The notes below the pieces were generated by a model, which saw only the letters and a program-made list of their open reading frames with translations, searched no databases and had not been told where the DNA came from. This document shows positions 43,939-53,213 of a DNA stretch of 64,000 nt, piece after piece (the first letter of the stretch is position 1; the number at the start of each line of letters is the position of its first letter). Position numbers and translations under genes: made by a program. The DNA is from Belliella alkalica. Its GTDB lineage: Bacteria > Bacteroidota > Bacteroidia > Cytophagales > Cyclobacteriaceae. The DNA lies in NCBI RefSeq assembly GCF_022549785.1, contig NZ_JAKZGO010000001.1, forward strand, positions 1-64,000, given 5' to 3'.

Positions 43939-45477
43939 ATGAGTCAAAAAGAACTATTTAAATCCCATATAGAAGAAGGATACACTTTCAAAAATGATTA
44001 TTTTATCCTAGGGACTGGCATCCTTGATCAAGAACCAATCCATCATGCCCAAGTAAAAGTCCCTCTAAAAACACTCAATAGACACGGTTTGATTGCAGGT
44101 GCTACAGGGACAGGGAAAACCAAAACCCTCCAAGTGATAGCAGAACAATTGTCATTGAAAGGCATTCCTTCTGTTTTGATGGATTTGAAAGGGGATCTTT
44201 CTGGTTTGGCAATGCCAGGTTCAATTAATGCTCATATTGAAAAAAGAAGCAGTGCAATTGGAGTAGATTATGATCCTACGGGATTACCGGCTGAATTAAT
44301 GTCAATAAGTCAAGAAAAAGGAGTCAAGCTAAAAGCTACAGTTTCAGAGTTTGGCCCGGTTCTTATGTCACAAATAATGGAGTTGAATGATACTCAAAGA
44401 GGTGTAATGGCTTTAGTATTTAGATTTTGTGATACCCAACATTTACCTTTATTGGATTTGAAAGACTTGAATAAAGTTCTTCAATATATTACAAATGAAG
44501 GAAAAGAATCGATCACTAAAGAATATGGATCTGTATCACCCGCCTCTGTCAATACTATAATGCGTAAGATTATTGAGCTAGAGCAGCAAGGAGCAGAGCA
44601 GTTTTTTGGGGAATTGTCTTTTGAAGTTGATGATTTTGTGAAAATTAAGGATGGAAAAGGTGTAGTATCTATCATTCGTTTGACTGATATTCAAAATAGG
44701 CCTAAGCTTTTTTCTACTTTTATGCTTAGTTTATTATCAGAGATTTATGAAACATTTCCTGAGCAAGGAGACTCTGACAAACCAAAGCTTTGTCTATTTA
44801 TCGATGAAGCGCATTTGGTATTTTCTAATGCAAGCAAGGACTTGATAAATAAAATAGAATCTATCATTAAACTAATTCGATCAAAAGGTGTGGGGATATA
44901 TTTTTGTACCCAATCGCCAACTGATATTCCTGATGCAGTCCTGGGTCAGTTGGGTCTGAAAATCCAACATTCATTGAGAGCATTTACAGCCAAAGATCGA
45001 AAAGCAATAACTAAAACTGCAGAAAATTATCCTATTTCTCCATTTTACAAAACATCTGATGTATTGACTTCCATGGGAATAGGAGAGGCTTTTGTTACTG
45101 TCCTCAATGAAAAAGGAATTCCAACTCCCTTGGTCCATACGCTATTGAGGGCTCCAGTATCCCGAATGGATATTTTGGATGATTCAGAAATCAACATTTT
45201 GGTACAAAAATCAGACCTTGTAAAGAAATATTCTAGAGCTATTGACAGAGAGAGTGCTTTTGAGATTTTGGATATGAAAATCACAAGGGCAGAACAAATA
45301 GCTGAAAATGAAGCACAAACTAAAGCAAAAGTACCACCTAAGCCAAGAAGCACTGCCAAAGAAGCAAGTTTGTTAGATGATTTGAGTAAAAATACGATGA
45401 TCAGACAAATAGGTAGAACTATTTTCAGGGAATTAACACGTGGAATAATGGGTTCTATTTCAAGAAAAAAACGATGA
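43939..45477 (+). CDS. DUF853/HerA-like ATPase
   Basis: A 512-residue HerA/FtsK-superfamily ATPase (YjgR type). Walker A is G-A-T-G-T-G-K-T-K near residue 55 (HGLIAGATGTGKT), and Walker B is LCLFIDEAHLVF near 285. A RSKGVGIYFCTQSPTDIP sensor segment follows. The C-terminal tail is basic. The family is conserved, possibly a DNA-translocating or membrane-associated ATPase, but its role is unproven. I start at MSQKELF (43939), since the upstream frame runs into the terminator. Confidence 0.88.
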   Translation: MSQKELFKSHIEEGYTFKNDYFILGTGILDQEPIHHAQVKVPLKTLNRHGLIAGATGTGKTKTLQVIAEQLSLKGIPSVLMDLKGDLSGLAMPGSINAHIEKRSSAIGVDYDPTGLPAELMSISQEKGVKLKATVSEFGPVLMSQIMELNDTQRGVMALVFRFCDTQHLPLLDLKDLNKVLQYITNEGKESITKEYGSVSPASVNTIMRKIIELEQQGAEQFFGELSFEVDDFVKIKDGKGVVSIIRLTDIQNRPKLFSTFMLSLLSEIYETFPEQGDSDKPKLCLFIDEAHLVFSNASKDLINKIESIIKLIRSKGVGIYFCTQSPTDIPDAVLGQLGLKIQHSLRAFTAKDRKAITKTAENYPISPFYKTSDVLTSMGIGEAFVTVLNEKGIPTPLVHTLLRAPVSRMDILDDSEINILVQKSDLVKKYSRAIDRESAFEILDMKITRAEQIAENEAQTKAKVPPKPRSTAKEASLLDDLSKNTMIRQIGRTIFRELTRGIMGSISRKKR

Positions 45478-45507
45478 TCCATATTTGGGTCTACTTTCAA
45501 GAATATA

Positions 45508-46731
45508 ATGTTAAAAATAGGAGTTATAGGAGCAGGAGCTGCAGGTTATTTTGCAGCTATCCATGCGTCTAGTTCGAAATCAGAAGTTACTATATTAGAA
45601 AAAACCTCAAAATCATTAGCTAAGGTGAAGGTTTCAGGCGGGGGGAGATGTAATGTGACTCATGCAGCTTTTGAAGTTGCGCAATTGATAAAAAATTACC
45701 CGAGAGGCGAAAAGTTCCTGAAAAAAACATTTAGGCACTTTTCTGTTGGTGATACTGTGAATTGGTTTGAATCCAGAGGAATAAAACTCAAACGTGAAGC
45801 AGACGGAAGAATGTTTCCTGTTTCAGATGATTCAGAGTCAATTATTCAAGCTTTAACCAAGGAGGCTAATCTGAAAAGAGTAAATATTCGATATAATTTT
45901 GCTATTGATACAATAAAGTATGAAAAAAATCAATTTACTGTATTTGCAAAGGATAAAAGTGAGACCTTTGACAAATTAATTATCTGTACAGGAGGCTCAC
46001 CGAAAATATCAGGGTTTAACTTTATTCAGGGTCTAGGTCATCATGTTTCCGAGCCAATCCCATCGCTTTTCACATTCAACACGCCTCAAGAGTCAATTCG
46101 TGAGCTTATGGGTATTTCTGTACCTGATGCTTACATAAAGTTAGAAGGAACTAAATTAGCATATCAAGGTCCATTACTTATTACGCATTGGGGCTTAAGC
46201 GGCCCCGCTGTGCTCAAGTTATCCGCTTTTGGGGCACCTTGGCTCTACGATAAAAAGTATACTGCGAAAGCGCATATCAGATGGAATACAAATTGGTCAG
46301 AGTATGATTTGCAATCCCACCTTGGGAAGTTTAGGACTGAACATCCCAAAAAGAAAATTATTTCAAACCCTCTATTAGGATTGCCAGGGCGATTATGGGA
46401 GCATCTTGTGGAAAAAGCTGAAATAGAACCATCAGTACTTTGGCACGAGATATCAAAAAAGAACTTGAACAAATTGATACAAAATCTTTTTTGCTATATT
46501 GTGTCGATTGAAGGAAAGACAACTTTCAAAGAGGAGTTTGTTACCGCCGGTGGTGTAACATTAGAGGATGTGAATCCAGATACCTTGGAAAGTAGGTTGT
46601 ATCCTGGTTTGTTTTTCGCCGGTGAAGTCCTTGATATCGATGGTATTACTGGAGGATTCAATTTTCAATCAGCTTGGTCAACAGGTTATTTAGCAGGTAT
46701 TAACTCTATTAAATCATTAAACAATGTATAA
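45508..46731 (+). CDS. BaiN/HI0933-family flavoprotein (NAD(P)/FAD-dependent oxidoreductase)
   Basis: A 407-residue flavoprotein. The N-terminal dinucleotide-binding motif is G-A-G-A-A-G (residues 7-12), followed by the family signature K-V-x-V-S-G-G-G-R-C-N-V-T, and the C-terminal FAD motif with G-E-V-L-D-I-D-G-I-T-G-G-F-N-F-Q. Homologues are uncharacterised dehydrogenases. The stop overlaps the next start by 8 bp. Confidence 0.9.
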   Translation: MLKIGVIGAGAAGYFAAIHASSSKSEVTILEKTSKSLAKVKVSGGGRCNVTHAAFEVAQLIKNYPRGEKFLKKTFRHFSVGDTVNWFESRGIKLKREADGRMFPVSDDSESIIQALTKEANLKRVNIRYNFAIDTIKYEKNQFTVFAKDKSETFDKLIICTGGSPKISGFNFIQGLGHHVSEPIPSLFTFNTPQESIRELMGISVPDAYIKLEGTKLAYQGPLLITHWGLSGPAVLKLSAFGAPWLYDKKYTAKAHIRWNTNWSEYDLQSHLGKFRTEHPKKKIISNPLLGLPGRLWEHLVEKAEIEPSVLWHEISKKNLNKLIQNLFCYIVSIEGKTTFKEEFVTAGGVTLEDVNPDTLESRLYPGLFFAGEVLDIDGITGGFNFQSAWSTGYLAGINSIKSLNNV

Positions 46732-47077
46732 TATTCCACCAATAAATCTAGAAAGAATAGAGGAAATGGCTGATGGTGATTCTGATTTCAGGTATGAATT
46801 GATCGTTGCTATTCATACTTCATTGACAGAATTAAAAGAAAAATATCTTGAAGGGGCTGAGAATGAAAACAGCGAAGCAATTCACCATATCAGACATAAA
46901 GTAAAGCCAACTATGTCATTGTTTGAAATCGAAAGGTTAAGAAAATCAATACAGGATGGAAAGGAAATAATTGAAGAAAAAGGCTTTAAGGCAGAATTTT
47001 TAGAACACCTTGAAGAATTTCTAGATGCTTGGCAGGAAGTTTTTGACTTTGTTTCCAAAGAAATGAATAAGAAATAA
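46724..47077 (+). CDS. Hpt-like phosphotransfer domain protein
   Basis: A 117-residue all-helical acidic protein. The segment I-H-H-I-R-H-K-V-K-P-T around residues 51-61 resembles the histidine helix of Hpt domains (H-x-[LI]-[RK]-[GH]), which relay phosphate between receiver domains. The match is partial and the phosphorylated histidine is not certain. It overlaps the upstream flavoprotein gene by 8 bp, so it is translated with it; no two-component genes are adjacent. Confidence 0.55.
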   Translation: MYNIPPINLERIEEMADGDSDFRYELIVAIHTSLTELKEKYLEGAENENSEAIHHIRHKVKPTMSLFEIERLRKSIQDGKEIIEEKGFKAEFLEHLEEFLDAWQEVFDFVSKEMNKK

Positions 47078-47098
47078 GCAAATAGAAAAAACTCAATT

Positions 47099-48100
47099 TC
47101 AAGTCATACTTATTTTTAAAACCAAATCCACAAGTCGATTCGCATAGCCCGATTCATTATCATACCAACCTACTACTTTTACTAAGTTGCCTTTTGCTGA
47201 AGTTAAACCTGAGTCAAAAATACAAGAATGTGGGTTACCAATGATGTCTATAGATACTATTGGATCTTTTGTGTATTCTACAATCCCTTTCATTCTTCCT
47301 TTTGATTCATTTTCAAAAATCGAATTGATTTCTTCAGCTGTAGTTTCTTTTTCAAGAACCACAATCAAATCTGTCAGTGATCCATCTGGTACAGGTACAC
47401 GCATTGCAGAAGCTTCGATTTTTCCTTTTACTTCAGGTAAAACGATTTCCATAGCCAAGGCAGCATGCGTCGTAGTTGGAATGATTGAATAGGCAGCAGC
47501 CCTAGCTCTTCTCAAGTCTCTATGTGGTGCATCATGGAGATTTTGATCATTAGTATATGAATGTACCGTGGATACATATCCTTTGTCAATCCCAAAGTGC
47601 TCGTGTAGTATTTTCACCATTGGAGCCAAGCAATTTGTAGTACAGGATGCATTTGAGATTATTTGCTCCTCCCCAGTTAGTATGCCATCATTCACACCCA
47701 AGACAATTGTTGGTACTTCTTCGCTTTTAGAAGGTGCTGTGATGATGACTTTTTTTGCACCTGCAGTCAAGTGCGCAGCAGCTCCTTCTTTGTCTGTAAA
47801 TTTGCCCGTAGATTCCAACACAATGTCCACATTCATATCTTTCCAAGGAATCTGAGAAGGATCTTTCTCTGCAAAAATTTTGATCAGTTTTCCATTAATC
47901 AATAAATCACCATTCATCTCCTCGACTTTATGATGGTATTTGCCGTGAATAGAATCGTATTGCAACAAATGGGCAAGGGTAGAGGGATCAGTTAAATCAT
48001 TGACAGCGACCAACTCAATATCTTCTTGTTCTAATAGTAATTTGATAGTGAGTCTTCCAATTCGACCACAGCCATTTACAGCTACTCTCTTTTTAATCAT
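47099..48100 (-). CDS. gap: Type I glyceraldehyde-3-phosphate dehydrogenase
   Basis: A 333-residue glycolytic enzyme. The NAD-binding motif is N-G-C-G-R-I-G-R (normally NGFGRIGR), and the catalytic cysteine is in S-N-A-S-C-T-T-N-C (near residue 152). The C-terminal Y-D-N-E-S-G-Y is present. It converts glyceraldehyde-3-phosphate to 1,3-bisphosphoglycerate. The gene stands alone. Confidence 0.97.
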   Translation of the reverse strand: MIKKRVAVNGCGRIGRLTIKLLLEQEDIELVAVNDLTDPSTLAHLLQYDSIHGKYHHKVEEMNGDLLINGKLIKIFAEKDPSQIPWKDMNVDIVLESTGKFTDKEGAAAHLTAGAKKVIITAPSKSEEVPTIVLGVNDGILTGEEQIISNASCTTNCLAPMVKILHEHFGIDKGYVSTVHSYTNDQNLHDAPHRDLRRARAAAYSIIPTTTHAALAMEIVLPEVKGKIEASAMRVPVPDGSLTDLIVVLEKETTAEEINSIFENESKGRMKGIVEYTKDPIVSIDIIGNPHSCIFDSGLTSAKGNLVKVVGWYDNESGYANRLVDLVLKISMT

Positions 48101-48189
48101 TTCGGGTGTTATATTTTAGAATGCGAAGTTAATAAACCAGCTGTTTATTAACTACAAAAGCATATGGCAATGGAGTTTTTATTTTTTTT

Positions 48190-48990
48190 CAAAAATTGAT
48201 AATACCTAAGAAGTTTCAAAATGAATACTAATAACTCAATCCTCAAAAAAAGTTTAGATGGTTAGGAGTTTAGAAGTTTAGCAGAAGATTCATGCCAAAT
48301 CCCAAACTCAAATCTCCTATATCCTAATCAACTATTTTACTAAGTAGAAAGAACTAAAAATAGTATCACCTTAATTAACCAATAACTTATTAACTGATAA
48401 CACAAATTGAGAGTGTTAGGAGTTTGGGAGAAGATTCATGCCAAATCCCAATTCTCCGATAACCTAATCAACTATTTTTACTAATTAGAAAGAAGTATAA
48501 ATTGTAGCACTTTAATTAACCGATAACTTATTAACTGATAACACAAATTGAGAGGGTTAGGAGTTTGGGAGAAGATTCATGCCAAATCCCAATTCTCCGA
48601 TAACCTAATCAACTATTTTTACTAATTAGAAAGAAGTATAAATTGTAGCACTTTAATTAACCAATAACTTATTAACTGATAACTCAAGTTTAGGGAGTTT
48701 AGAAGTTTAGCAGAAGATTCATGCCAAATCCCAAACCCCAAAATTTCCGATAACCTAATCAATTATTTTACTAAGTAGAAAGAACTAAAAATAGTATCAC
48801 CTTAATTAACCAATAACTTATTAACTGATAACTCAAATTTAGAGAATTAGGAGTTTAGAAGTTTAGGAAGTTATTCGTGCCAAATCCCAATTCTCCGAAA
48901 ACTTAATTAACAAATTTTATAAACAAGTATAAATTGTATCACTTTAATTAACCGATAACTTAATAACGGATAACTAAACAACAGTTGATT
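48190..48990. repeat. Tandem array of ~141-156 bp units
   Basis: Five imperfect head-to-tail units. The landmark AGTTTxGxAGAAGATTC recurs at 48275, 48421, 48562, 48704 and 48860 (spacings 146, 141, 142, 156). Two central units are almost identical. Each unit also has CATGCCAAATCCCAA, ATAACCTAATCAA, and TTAATTAACCAATAACTTA. A self-complementary pair GGAGAA/TTCTCC lies in the central units. No frame is open across the array. The rest of 48101-49158 is non-coding; it ends with the tRNA promoter. Confidence 0.85.
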
Positions 48991-49088
48991 TAATTAACCA
49001 ATAACCTCTCCCAAAAAATAATGATGAAAATTTTTTTCGCTAATATTCAAGGTATTGGCATCGATTACCAAATATTTTTTGGTGAGGT

Positions 49089-49119
49089 TTTGCATTATGA
49101 ATTTAACCCTCTATATTTG
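49089..49119 (+). promoter_or_regulatory. Bacteroidota-type promoter of the tRNA-Glu pair
   Basis: TTTG at 49089-49092, a 19-nt spacer, and TATATTTG at 49112-49119: an exact consensus match, with the same spacing as the 6S-like RNA promoter at 4246. The first tRNA begins 39 bp after it. Confidence 0.8.
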
Positions 49120-49158
49120 CATCACCTTACGGAAAAGAGGTTAATTCGATTCTAAAAT

Positions 49159-49230
49159 GGTCCGTTCGTCTAGGGGTTAGGACGTATCCCTTTCACGGAT
49201 AAAACACGGGTTCGATTCCCGTACGGACTA
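49159..49230 (+). tRNA. tRNA-Glu (anticodon TTC), copy 1
   Basis: 72 nt folding as a full cloverleaf: acceptor GGTCCGT/ACGGACT with a G-U first pair, anticodon stem TATCC/GGATA around CTTTCAC (anticodon TTC at 49192-49194), T arm CGGGTTCGATTCCCG. CCA is not encoded. Confidence 0.95.
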
Positions 49231-49258
49231 CTAATCAATTAACCTTTTTTCCATTTAT

Positions 49259-49330
49259 GGTCCGTTCGTCTAGGGGTTAGGACGTATCCCTTTCACGGAT
49301 AAAACACGGGTTCGATTCCCGTACGGACTA
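49259..49330 (+). tRNA. tRNA-Glu (anticodon TTC), copy 2
   Basis: Identical to the copy at 49159-49230, exactly 100 bp downstream. The spacers differ, so only the tRNA itself is conserved. Confidence 0.95.
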
Positions 49331-49429
49331 CTACAAATTGATGTTTTTCATCATTCTGATTGCAGAGATTTTTTATAAAATTACTTGCATGAAGAATTTG
49401 TTTTATGGTTGTTAGTGGTTAAAGTGAGT

Positions 49430-49458
49430 AAAAACCTGGTCTTGTAGACCAGGTTTTT
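49430..49458. terminator. Bidirectional intrinsic terminator
   Basis: AAAAACCTGGTCT pairs with AGACCAGGTTTTT around a 3-nt loop, with T runs on both strands. It lies between the tRNA-Glu operon and the converging radical SAM gene. Confidence 0.9.
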
Positions 49459-49463
49459 TATTT

Positions 49464-51668
49464 TTATACCACCACCAAACCAGCATCAAGTAAATCTATC
49501 CATAGCTTTTCACGAATTAATTTTTCAATACTTCCCAAACCAGCTTCTTGATATGATTCTTCAAATTGAGAAAATGTCATTTCTGACTTCGAAGATTTGA
49601 GACGCATTTCTTCCAAAATTTTAATCAACCACCTTCCTTCTTTCGTATTTACTTTAATTTCAGTTTCCTGTACTTTATTTTCTACGTATAAGACAACCCC
49701 TTCTACAACTTTCCCTTTTTTACTGAATGCGGTTTTTCTCAATTCAGGCTTATTTCCGAGCCAAATCATTTTCGCCGATGGTTTATAACCGTTGCTAGTA
49801 GCATCAGTAATAGATTTGTAAATAAAACTAGGGGAAACAGTTGTCCTAGGGATTATAAAATCAAACCATTCTTGCAATGGAAAATCAAAACAGATTCCAT
49901 GCATATAATTGAACAATGCTTTCTTTAGTCCTGCACTGAACATCTCATGCTCTGTACCTTCAGGATCTTCATGGCTTAGGTCATTATCTGCAAATAGTCC
50001 TTTCTCAGGACCAACCTTCACTACTCTAAATTTCGAAGGATCAATGCCAATAGGGGCGTGTGAGGTCATTGCAAAAAGATGCCAGAATCCAGATTGGATC
50101 ACATTATTTTCAAATAGCTGACGTACCATTTCCAAGCTGTCGATTGTCTCTTGTGCTGTCTGAGTAGGAAACCCATACATCAGGTATGCATGGACCATTA
50201 TCCCTGATTCTGTAAAATGGTGCGCTACTCTTGCTACCTGTGCAACATTGACACCTTTTTGCATCATTTCCAGAAGTCTGTCTGAGGCTACTTCCAAACC
50301 TCCTGAAACAGCTATACAACCCGAAGCTTTCAACAACCTGCAAAGATCAAATGTAAAACGTTCTTCAAATCGGATATTGGTCCACCACGTGATTTTAAGG
50401 TTTCTTCGAATTATTTCAATGGCCATCTCTCTCATCAAAGCAGGAGGAGCAGCTTCATCCACAAAATGAAACCCTGTTTGGCCAGTTTGTTCTATCAACT
50501 CTTCTATTCTATCACAGATCAAAGAGGCAGATACCGGCTCGTAATTTTTGATATAGTCCAAAGAAATATCACAAAAAGAGCATTTTCTCCAATAACATCC
50601 ATGTGCCATCGTCAATTTGTTCCACCTACCATCAGACCAAAGCCTATGCATGGGATTGACAATTTCGATTACTGACAAATACTTATCCAATGGCAAACCT
50701 CTATAATCAGGAGTTCCAGTTTTGCTAAAGGGAACATCGCTTTCTTTGGATCCATTGCAATAGACTACTTCCTGATCTACAAGTGTAAATGTGCGCTTCA
50801 AATCCTTGAGCTGACGATTTCCGTCAAAATATTCCAACAAATTTGTCAATGGTCTCTCACCATCATCTAAGGTGATAAAATCAACATATTCAAAAACTCT
50901 TGGCTCTTTTAAGGAACGAAGTTCTGTATTTGGATAGCCACCACCCATGATTACTTTGATTTGCGGATGATGCTTTTTGATATACTGACCACATCTAAGG
51001 GATCCATAAAGATTGCCTGGAAAAGGTACAGAAAGACAAACTACATAAGGGCTTGATTTCTGAATGGCTATTTCCAATTCTTCGAACAAGTATTGATCTA
51101 CAAATGATGGGCTGCCTTGTAATGTGTCATGTAATGGATCAAAAGATACAGCAGACCTTCCCAATCTTTCAGCATACCTACTAAATCCAAAATTAGGGTC
51201 CAATGCTTCTTGGATCAAATCACTCAAGTCTTCTAGGTACAAGGTGGCTAGGTGTCTAGCTTTGTCTTGAATTCCCATGGTACCAAAAGCCCAATCCATT
51301 TCATCCAATAGTTCAAATCTTGAAGCTTGTGGAAGAAAATCACCATCACAGATGTTGTAAGCAATGGTAGGGTTCTTAAACTGTAGAAAAGTGATGACTG
51401 GAGTTATAGTATGGAGGTAGTCATCTTGAAGCTTGACTATTCTTTGACTATTTTTCGAAAGTTTCTTAACATCCTGTTTTTCAATTTTTTGAAATAATTC
51501 AGTTAAACCTTTTTTTGAAAATATTTTCAAAATAACATTTAAACCTAGATCATATTGAAAAGAAGTTCTTTCCAACAAATTAAGATAGCCCTTGATGTAA
51601 GCTGTAGCCGGGTAGGGGGTGTTGAGTTGTGTAAATGGGGGAGTAAGAAGAAGAATCGATTTTGACAC
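49464..51668 (-). CDS. B12-binding-domain radical SAM protein
   Basis: A 734-residue cytosolic protein. An N-terminal cobalamin-binding-like Rossmann region (~200-300: SVPFPGNLYGSL, VIMGGGYPNTELRSL) is followed by the radical SAM barrel. The cluster motif is C-Y-W-R-K-C-S-F-C, that is C-x4-C-x2-C rather than C-x3-C-x2-C, as in several BchE-like Bacteroidota proteins. The substrate is unknown. A DxHxxG cobalamin motif is not evident, so cobalamin binding is uncertain. Confidence 0.82.
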   Translation of the reverse strand: MSKSILLLTPPFTQLNTPYPATAYIKGYLNLLERTSFQYDLGLNVILKIFSKKGLTELFQKIEKQDVKKLSKNSQRIVKLQDDYLHTITPVITFLQFKNPTIAYNICDGDFLPQASRFELLDEMDWAFGTMGIQDKARHLATLYLEDLSDLIQEALDPNFGFSRYAERLGRSAVSFDPLHDTLQGSPSFVDQYLFEELEIAIQKSSPYVVCLSVPFPGNLYGSLRCGQYIKKHHPQIKVIMGGGYPNTELRSLKEPRVFEYVDFITLDDGERPLTNLLEYFDGNRQLKDLKRTFTLVDQEVVYCNGSKESDVPFSKTGTPDYRGLPLDKYLSVIEIVNPMHRLWSDGRWNKLTMAHGCYWRKCSFCDISLDYIKNYEPVSASLICDRIEELIEQTGQTGFHFVDEAAPPALMREMAIEIIRRNLKITWWTNIRFEERFTFDLCRLLKASGCIAVSGGLEVASDRLLEMMQKGVNVAQVARVAHHFTESGIMVHAYLMYGFPTQTAQETIDSLEMVRQLFENNVIQSGFWHLFAMTSHAPIGIDPSKFRVVKVGPEKGLFADNDLSHEDPEGTEHEMFSAGLKKALFNYMHGICFDFPLQEWFDFIIPRTTVSPSFIYKSITDATSNGYKPSAKMIWLGNKPELRKTAFSKKGKVVEGVVLYVENKVQETEIKVNTKEGRWLIKILEEMRLKSSKSEMTFSQFEESYQEAGLGSIEKLIREKLWIDLLDAGLVVV

Positions 51669-51845
51669 GGGAATTTAATTTGTTTCGAATTTCGGCAAAT
51701 TCTCTGATTTTTAAACTTTATCCATCATGTCTTTCACAATTTTTTATTAAAAACGCAGAATTATGTCCAAAAAAACTTGCATAGCTTTCGATTTGATAAT
51801 TATTGACTTAATTTGGAAAAAACTATTTAACCTTAAATAAAACCT

Positions 51846-52604
51846 ATGATAACCCTTAAAAGAATTTTAGTGCTGATCGCTGTTGTTTCGTTTATATCAG
51901 AATCCTTTGGACAGCAAAAAGACATCAAACTACCACCTGAAGCTACTGAATTTTGGGAGCCTGTTCCAAGAAAAGTAAGCGTAGGTGCACAAAATCACGA
52001 CGCACCAAGTGATGCGATTGTATTATTTGATGGTTCAAATTTGAATAACTTTGTCAGTGTAAGAGATAATAGTCCCGCTGCATGGAAAGTAGAAAACGGA
52101 TCTATGACTGTCACTCCGCAAAAAGGTGACATCAAAACAAAAGAAGCATTTGGAGATATGCAGCTTCATATTGAGTGGGCTTCACCTACGGTAGTAAAAG
52201 GTGAAGGGCAAGGAAGAGGAAATTCTGGCGTTATTATAATGGGAATGTATGAAATCCAAGTTTTGGATTCTTATGAAAGCAGAACTTATTCAAACGGCCA
52301 AGCAGCAAGTGTGTATAAACAATATCCGCCTTTGGTAAACGCTACAAAGGCACCTGGAGAATGGAACACTTATGATATTTTCTTTACAGCACCTAGATTC
52401 AACAAAGATGGAATGTTGACCTCTCCTGCAAAAGTTACAGTAATTCACAATGGGATATTGGTTCAAAATGCAGTGGAACTGAAAGGTCCTACAGAATACA
52501 TTGGAATCCCAAACTATAGGGCACACGAGGCAGAATTGCCATTCGTACTCCAAGATCATGGAGATTTAGTGAGTTTTAGAAATATTTGGGTAAGAAGACT
52601 TTGA
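51846..52604 (+). CDS. Secreted DUF1080 (3-keto-disaccharide hydrolase-like) protein
   Basis: A 252-residue exported protein with a signal peptide (ending SFGQ) and one DUF1080 domain (~55-250): LFDGSNLNNF, the G-N-S-G-V-I segment, and W-N-T-Y-D-I. DUF1080 is a concanavalin-like fold; characterised members hydrolyse 3-keto sugars. The stop abuts the convergent MocA gene stop with no gap. Confidence 0.88.
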   Translation: MITLKRILVLIAVVSFISESFGQQKDIKLPPEATEFWEPVPRKVSVGAQNHDAPSDAIVLFDGSNLNNFVSVRDNSPAAWKVENGSMTVTPQKGDIKTKEAFGDMQLHIEWASPTVVKGEGQGRGNSGVIIMGMYEIQVLDSYESRTYSNGQAASVYKQYPPLVNATKAPGEWNTYDIFFTAPRFNKDGMLTSPAKVTVIHNGILVQNAVELKGPTEYIGIPNYRAHEAELPFVLQDHGDLVSFRNIWVRRL

Positions 52605-53213
52605 TCAAGTCTTCTTTCCAATTAAATTTTTGTAATCTTCTTCTGTATCAATATCAATTGAACCAAGTTCAAAACTAATTATTTCACAATCTTCCAAATA
52701 CTTGTATATCAATTTTTTGGCACCTTCAGAAGTACTTAGATTGAGTAATTGATCATAGTATTTTTTGGTAAACAGTGCAGGAACACCTAAAGTGTCATTG
52801 TATTGACAAGCCACAATGCCCTTATCAGATTCTGATTGAACGCTAATGATCGAATCAATCAATTTGGAATCCACAAAAGGTTGATCACAAAGCATGATGA
52901 TTATCTGATCAGGATATTCGGTTTCCATCAATTTTTTCAAACCTATCTGCATGCTACTTGCCATACCTTTCTTCCAATTATCATTTACTGTCACTATCGT
53001 TGAACGGAAGTCAATATTAGCTTTGATTTCATCCATATTCGCACCCAGCACTACAACTACATGATCTACACAGGATTCCTTTCCAACATTAATCGCGTTT
53101 TGTAGCAAATTGATGCCTTTAAATTCCAATAGCTGTTTTGCTTGGCCTAATCTTGAAGAGCTACCTGCTGCTAGGATAATAAGTCCTGTGGATGGTCTAG
53201 ATTCTTTAATCAT
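52605..53213 (-). CDS. mocA: MobA-like nucleotidyltransferase (MocA-type)
   Basis: A 202-residue NTP-transferase with the motif L-A-A-G-S-S-S-R-L-G-x-x-K (residues 14-25) and an L-C-D-Q-P-F-V segment. With an XdhC gene directly upstream, it is likely the cytidylyltransferase making molybdopterin cytosine dinucleotide for a xanthine dehydrogenase-type enzyme. The target enzyme genes are not in this window. It overlaps xdhC by 8 bp. Confidence 0.8.
   Translation of the reverse strand: MIKESRPSTGLIILAAGSSSRLGQAKQLLEFKGINLLQNAINVGKESCVDHVVVVLGANMDEIKANIDFRSTIVTVNDNWKKGMASSMQIGLKKLMETEYPDQIIIMLCDQPFVDSKLIDSIISVQSESDKGIVACQYNDTLGVPALFTKKYYDQLLNLSTSEGAKKLIYKYLEDCEIISFELGSIDIDTEEDYKNLIGKKT

Noticed and set aside
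48190-48990. CRISPR array
   Set aside because: Repeat units are 141-156 bp with no constant short repeat and unique spacer pattern, and no cas genes are nearby.
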